A program made the position numbers and the translations under genes. Below the pieces are notes generated by a model. It had not been told where the DNA came from. It was given only the letters and a program-made list of their open reading frames with translations, and searched no databases. From Vespula vulgaris (taxonomy: Eukaryota > Arthropoda > Insecta > Hymenoptera > Vespidae): 64,000 bases of DNA. The stretch covers positions 5,098,501 through 5,162,500 of the forward strand of contig NC_066591.1 in the NCBI RefSeq assembly GCF_905475345.1, read 5' to 3'. Positions 59,238 to 64,000 of the stretch are shown one piece after another (within the stretch, counting starts at the first letter, position 1; every line of letters begins with the position of its first letter).

Positions 59238-62159
59238 GTATACGAAAAAGAACACATAAATCGTAAGAAATAAAAAAGGCAAAAAAATTATGCGAGCTAT
59301 GTGAGATTATGCGAGGGAGAGAAAGAGAGAGAGGGAGTGAGAGAATAAAAAAAAGAAAGATGTAGAGTTTTACGAAAATTAATGATTTCGAAACCTGCTT
59401 CACGTGTTTGAATTCCGAACTCCCTACCTTATTTTAATAATTAAAATGACAAACGTCCTTTAATATTTACTGTTCGTGGTACATCATAAATATTGGTAAT
59501 AGAAAATTATCGTCCGGGATAAAGTGAAATTAATGTTACAAGAGCGAATAATCGGGTTAATATCCGATAATATTGAAGTACGCCGATGAGGTTGTCGGGG
59601 CTTAATGTTGTTTTAACGTTCGAGTGCGTAGATTGCGTTTACCCGTGTTACGTTAATCATTTCCTATTTCTTCGTTATCTAATAATATTTCAAAATTTTT
59701 CGGTCGTTTCTGATTTCTTGTATTTCCTTTGCTAATAGATATAACGTAAATATCTCAAAAGTTTTCACTTTAGCAAAACGTTTTACGAATATTATAAATG
59801 TACGGGCGCATGTGTGTATGCAGGAATATATTCGACGTACTTATCTCGAAGAAGACAATTTAATATTTTCTTTTATCGATGCTAGTTATCACAGTTCAAG
59901 TAACACTCTCGTATTTCCATATAAACGTTACTCGATAAAATAAATCAATGGGGAGTTGCCTTGCAAAAGCGATCTTTTCATGAAAGTCTAAGAGTTCAGA
60001 ATCTATGTGAATGTAACCGAGGTCATAACGTTTAGAACGATTCTCTTCTTCTCATTCGAAAAAGATATTTACATTTATATTTGATCATTTCTCAATTTCA
60101 ATCCAACGTGTATTAACAATGTCCATCGAATGTGCGTAAAACATTAAATAGTTTATTTTACTGCAATAATTAACACGTGCTACATCTATTATATTTTACG
60201 AATGAAAAATTATCGGATATTTTCTCGATAAGGATAAATTTTCGTTGAGTTTATCAACTCTACTATGTTGGACCGATATACCTAGAGTAAACCGTTTGTA
60301 AGTCGTCAGAGGAAAGACAAACTTCGTTAACTCTAACTCTGAGGGGCCCAAGCTCTCCTAAGAGAAATTCCCTGAGCTACATTTTACTGACCAGCAGTAG
60401 CATAGTGGTATTCTCGCAGTTGTGTCGTTCTTTCCTCTCCCTTCGACTCTCTCGCTCAATAGATACACACACTCTCAAATGCACGAGCGTGTCCTGAGCT
60501 TCAAATTCTTCGCTTTTCCAATAATTCGCTGGCCGCGATAAGCATCGTCGCGCTCGACCACTGCCCGTCGGCTCACCGCCTACTCGCCTGTATTCTGTTC
60601 GTTAAACTTTTTGGTAACCCGCCGTTGGCTAGCTCCATTCGTATTTACTTTACTTTTCCAGCGTTGTTCGACTCTTTCTTTCTCTCTCTTTCTGTTTCTC
60701 TCTCTCTCTCTGTCTCTTTCTCTCTTTCTCTTTTTCTACGTGCTCGATCATCGTCGTGATATAAACGATGGTTCGTGAGAAAAGTTTTCTTTGACGGTTC
60801 TTCGAGAAACGGGACAATTTAAAAAATTACTTTAAACTTTCAGAACCCCGATATTCTTGATTCTTCAGATAAATTGATCATCTCGCAACTTTCGGTTTTT
60901 TCGTATTAATATATTTCAGTGGTGTGTAAACTACGGATTTCGAAATTTTCATGAATATCACGTACGAAAATGTTCGTATTTTAAAAATAAAAAGGAAATA
61001 ATAAAATATTAATAAGATCAAGAATAATTCATACTTTGCTACTAAAAATAATACGATCATCATCCGAAGGATAACATTTTTTTACAGATTTTATACAAAT
61101 TATTATTATCTTTATATTTTTATTTGATATATTTAAAAATATATTTTAACAGCCGTGTAAGATTTCAGTCTAAGAAAGGAGATCGCACACCACCGATCTA
61201 TTCTATCTTCTCTCTTAGATACTTAGAAAACTATAAGTTTCTAAAAGTTCCTCAAGATTCTAAGGAAGCAAAGTTTCTAAGAGAAATCGTAGCCTTCGAA
61301 AATTTGATCCATATGAAGTTTCGCTGAACTATTTACTCATTATCTATACCAAAAAATTATTGTTAAAAATTACTATATACTTTATCGCAAGTCTTTTCTT
61401 TGAAAATGTTTCTCGAAAAATACAGTGTTATAAATATACCACTAAGGTGAATTATGCTTCCGTAGACTATTACTAGTGAACATGCTATCATAAGGATCGC
61501 CTATTACGTCAATACGTTCACGTTTCTCAGACATGTATCTTTCACAGTATCATTATAATCAAACCAAGTTAATTTTCAGTGGTAGCAAGCGTGAAATAGA
61601 ATATCTACGTACTATGTATTAAAATTGAACGATAATGATACTCTTGAGTGGTTTTTACTGTCGTGAATTATAAATTCCATGTGAAAAGTTCACGCTTTCC
61701 ATTAACTGAAAGCATGAAAAAAAAAAGAAACTATAGTAAGTACGATAGCTTGATTCACATTCGTGGTTCAGGGGCTCTTGTGGGAACGTGGCATTAATGT
61801 GACAGCGTTAAAAACTTTAGTAAAAGGAGAAAAAAAGATACCGTGATATATTTTCAAGCGAGTGTTTTCAAACTCATATTTTATACGCGACCCAGTAAAA
61901 TTACGCGTATCGATGGAGAAAGGAAAGTCAACGTTAGCGATGGCTGATCCCTTGCATTATCGTCGTCTAGCAAAAGAAGCCGTCCGTTCGTTCTGAGTTT
62001 GCATTGGGCAGCATGTGTACGAAAACGTCCATGCTGGAAAGATAGGAATGTTCGTGGCTTAATGGATCATCGCGGTATTTGGATAACGGCCAGGAAACAA
62101 TTCGTCGGTCGGCACACGTTACTATGGAAAGAGAGAAGAGGGAATAGTAAATAGGTAGA

Positions 62160-62220
62160 TGGATAGATAAAAGGAGAAAGAGAGACAGAAAGAGAATGAG
62201 AGAGAGAGAAAGAGAGAGGT

Positions 62221-62262
<42 letters not shown>
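62160..62262. repeat. Compound GATA/GA tract
   Basis: A short GATA-like start, imperfect GA with AAA interruptions, then pure (GA)15 at 62,231-62,260. Confidence 0.92.
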
Positions 62263-62265
<3 letters not shown>

Positions 62266-62994
62266 AAGAAAAAAAACAGAGAAAGAGAAAGATAGAAGAA
62301 AACAGAGGAAGAGAAAAATTCATCCCGTCTAAAACGCAATACGCGAGATCGATAAACATTATGCGTATTGCTTGCAGTTTTCGGTTACCTGGACGAATTT
62401 TACTCTGATCTTTCAAGCTGCGTTCATTCTCCGCTTTTTCTTTCCTTCTCTCCTTTTTCGACTATCGTTCTCCCTTTCTCTCAGCGTAATCCCTTTCCCT
62501 TTACGTAATCCTTTTGTCTATCTCTTCGGAAAAGTGTTGTTATCGGTTTTTCGCTCGATAGGCATGTGAAAAAGGGTTCTGGCGTCGAGCGACAAGCGTT
62601 TCCACGTAAATCCATAGACTACACGATCACAGCTAGCTTTTGTACTTTTCACGTTCGCCTTTAGTGCGTACGTATGGTACTTGTAAATGTGTTCGCGCGC
62701 ATGTTTTCGATGAGAAGTTGCACATTGACCGTCCATCGTGTCAAAAAAAAAAAAAGAGAAAAAGAAAAAGATAAAAGAAATAAAAAGTAAAAGAAAAAAG
62801 CTTTTTGCATTCTTTTTTTCTTTCCTCAATATTTCGCATAAAACGACTGTCACATTTTGCTGCAGAAATATCCGAGATATCGGTAACGAATCAATAGAGA
62901 AGTTTCATATTTTATTGGAATCAGCGAGTAGCTGAATTTTTCAATTAAAAGTTCTTTAATGAAAAATAAAATGTGTAAAAGTGTAAGCAGAGAG

Positions 62995-63060
62995 AAAAAA
63001 GAGAGAGAGGGAGGGAGAGGGAGAGAGAGAAAGAGAGAGCGATAAAGAGAGAGAAAGAGC
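62995..63060. repeat. Imperfect GA tract
   Basis: GA dinucleotides with GGG and GCGAT interruptions. Confidence 0.88.
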
Positions 63061-64000
63061 GTTGATCGAATCACGAATTAATCGAGCTTGCTATCGAAAC
63101 TTTATCACGACGGGTCTACTGTTCACTGGCTCGTTTGTCTTTTATGTCTTATCTTCTTAATAGCAAAGGATATATTCTTTTCCGAAGTTCTCTCTTTACT
63201 CATGCCGGAGTAAGGCATAAAAGAAAATATATAGGAGAGAAAGAGAGCGGTGTGGTAGGACGATAAAAATATTTCCATCGAGATAAAAGTCTTTTAGGAT
63301 AATAGCATCGGTGTCAGTCGGAGGTCAGAAAAAGCTACTGAACTCTCCGAGTGGTTTTACGCGGTTACCGGACTAACCATGACTTCGGCCCTCCGTTCGT
63401 CCTCTTCTATCTATCTCTTTCTCTCTTTCTATATATCTCCTCTCTCTCTCTCTCTTGCTCGCTCGCGCTCTTAGCTTGGCCCATCCTTCAAAGCCCAGCC
63501 TTTGGTCATCCGACGCCGATCTGCCAAGGACTCGAACGTTCTAGATTTTTCTTCCCGGCTCCGTGGAAATTTACGAGCCACCGAGAACCTCGAATGCTTC
63601 CCTCCTGATAGGACCTACAACTTCGATCACCGTTTTTTGCGAAGAAAAGAAAAACGAAAGAAAGAAAAGACTCATCTTCTTATATATATTTATCAGACTC
63701 GAATAAACACACGCGAGCGCATAAATCGGCTTATAAGATAGGTAGCATAATACAGAAGAATTATATTTATAAGTAGGATAATTAATAAAATGTGAATGTA
63801 CCGATAACACATCAACACATTGTACCGACAAAGAAATAGATTTAAAAAAATCTGATAATTACCGAAACCAATTGTCAAATATTCTATCAAACATATATAA
63901 TTTCTTGTGCCATTTTCGTCTGTTGTACGTCTCGATAGAAACTATTCATACGGACTAACATCTGACCATCAGGAAATTTCTATTCCTAACGCAGATGGAG

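Larger units (their letters stand above)
58321..64000. other. Gene-free stretch at the right end
   Basis: No supported gene. 58,440-58,620 is GC-richer and microsatellite-free, a possible conserved non-coding element. (TA)n lies at 59,192-59,230. 60,330-60,650 is CG-richer, with an initiator-like CGCAGTTG near 60,417 and no TATA at -30, a weak promoter candidate. A CT tract lies at 60,677-60,735 and GA tracts at 62,160-62,262 and 62,995-63,060. 63,340-63,610 is CG-richer with mixed open frames but no splice context. Confidence 0.45.

Overview
This 64 kb window looks like animal, most likely insect, nuclear DNA. It is AT-rich, crowded with (GA/CT)n, (TA)n and other short repeats, and carries splice-type signals, a decayed mariner transposase and a small hAT-type element. 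There are no compact operons. CpG-containing words such as TCGA, CGATCG and CGTCG are common rather than depleted; with the GA/CT load this is compatible with a hymenopteran (bee, ant or wasp). That placement is an inference, since no gene here identifies the species. Almost all long open frames are runs of Ser-Leu or Arg-Glu read through CT/GA microsatellites and are not genes.

The best gene evidence is on the + strand. At about 25.48 kb a TATAAA lies 30 nt upstream of a TCAGTT initiator. A purine-rich block of about 700 bp follows, then a second initiator-like site at 26,330. A first coding exon lies at 26,784-26,859: good ATG context, an upstream in-frame stop, a basic then hydrophobic signal-peptide-like sequence, and a GTAAGT donor. 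The DNA downstream is pyrimidine-rich for about 3 kb and reads as intron; it holds two phase-compatible but unproven second exons (27,300 and 27,960). At the other end, two phase-matched candidate exons (56,762-56,823 and 58,054-58,169) end in a stop, with AATAAA 122 nt beyond it. These could be the 3' end of the same gene (about 33 kb) or of another. I do not recognise the protein.

Region by region: 1-25.4 kb is gene-poor, with GA/CT tracts, a GC-rich hairpin cluster with a small open frame at 18.26-18.53 kb, an 11-bp tandem repeat at 23.29 kb and several palindromes. 25.4-30.8 kb is the promoter, first exon and presumed first intron. 30.96-31.60 kb is the mariner relic. 31.7-54.4 kb is intronic or intergenic, with many microsatellites, a possible exon at 42.23 kb and a diverged tandem array of roughly 140-bp units at 46.7-47.2 kb. 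54.44-54.72 kb is a hAT-type MITE. 56.7-58.3 kb is the putative gene 3' end. 58.3-64 kb is again non-coding as far as I can see.

No tRNA, rRNA, CRISPR array or complete autonomous transposon was found. No clear undescribed system was found. The items most worth checking are the promoter and first exon with its strand-composition switch, the phase-matched terminal exons, the overlapping hairpins, the diverged tandem array and the two transposon relics.
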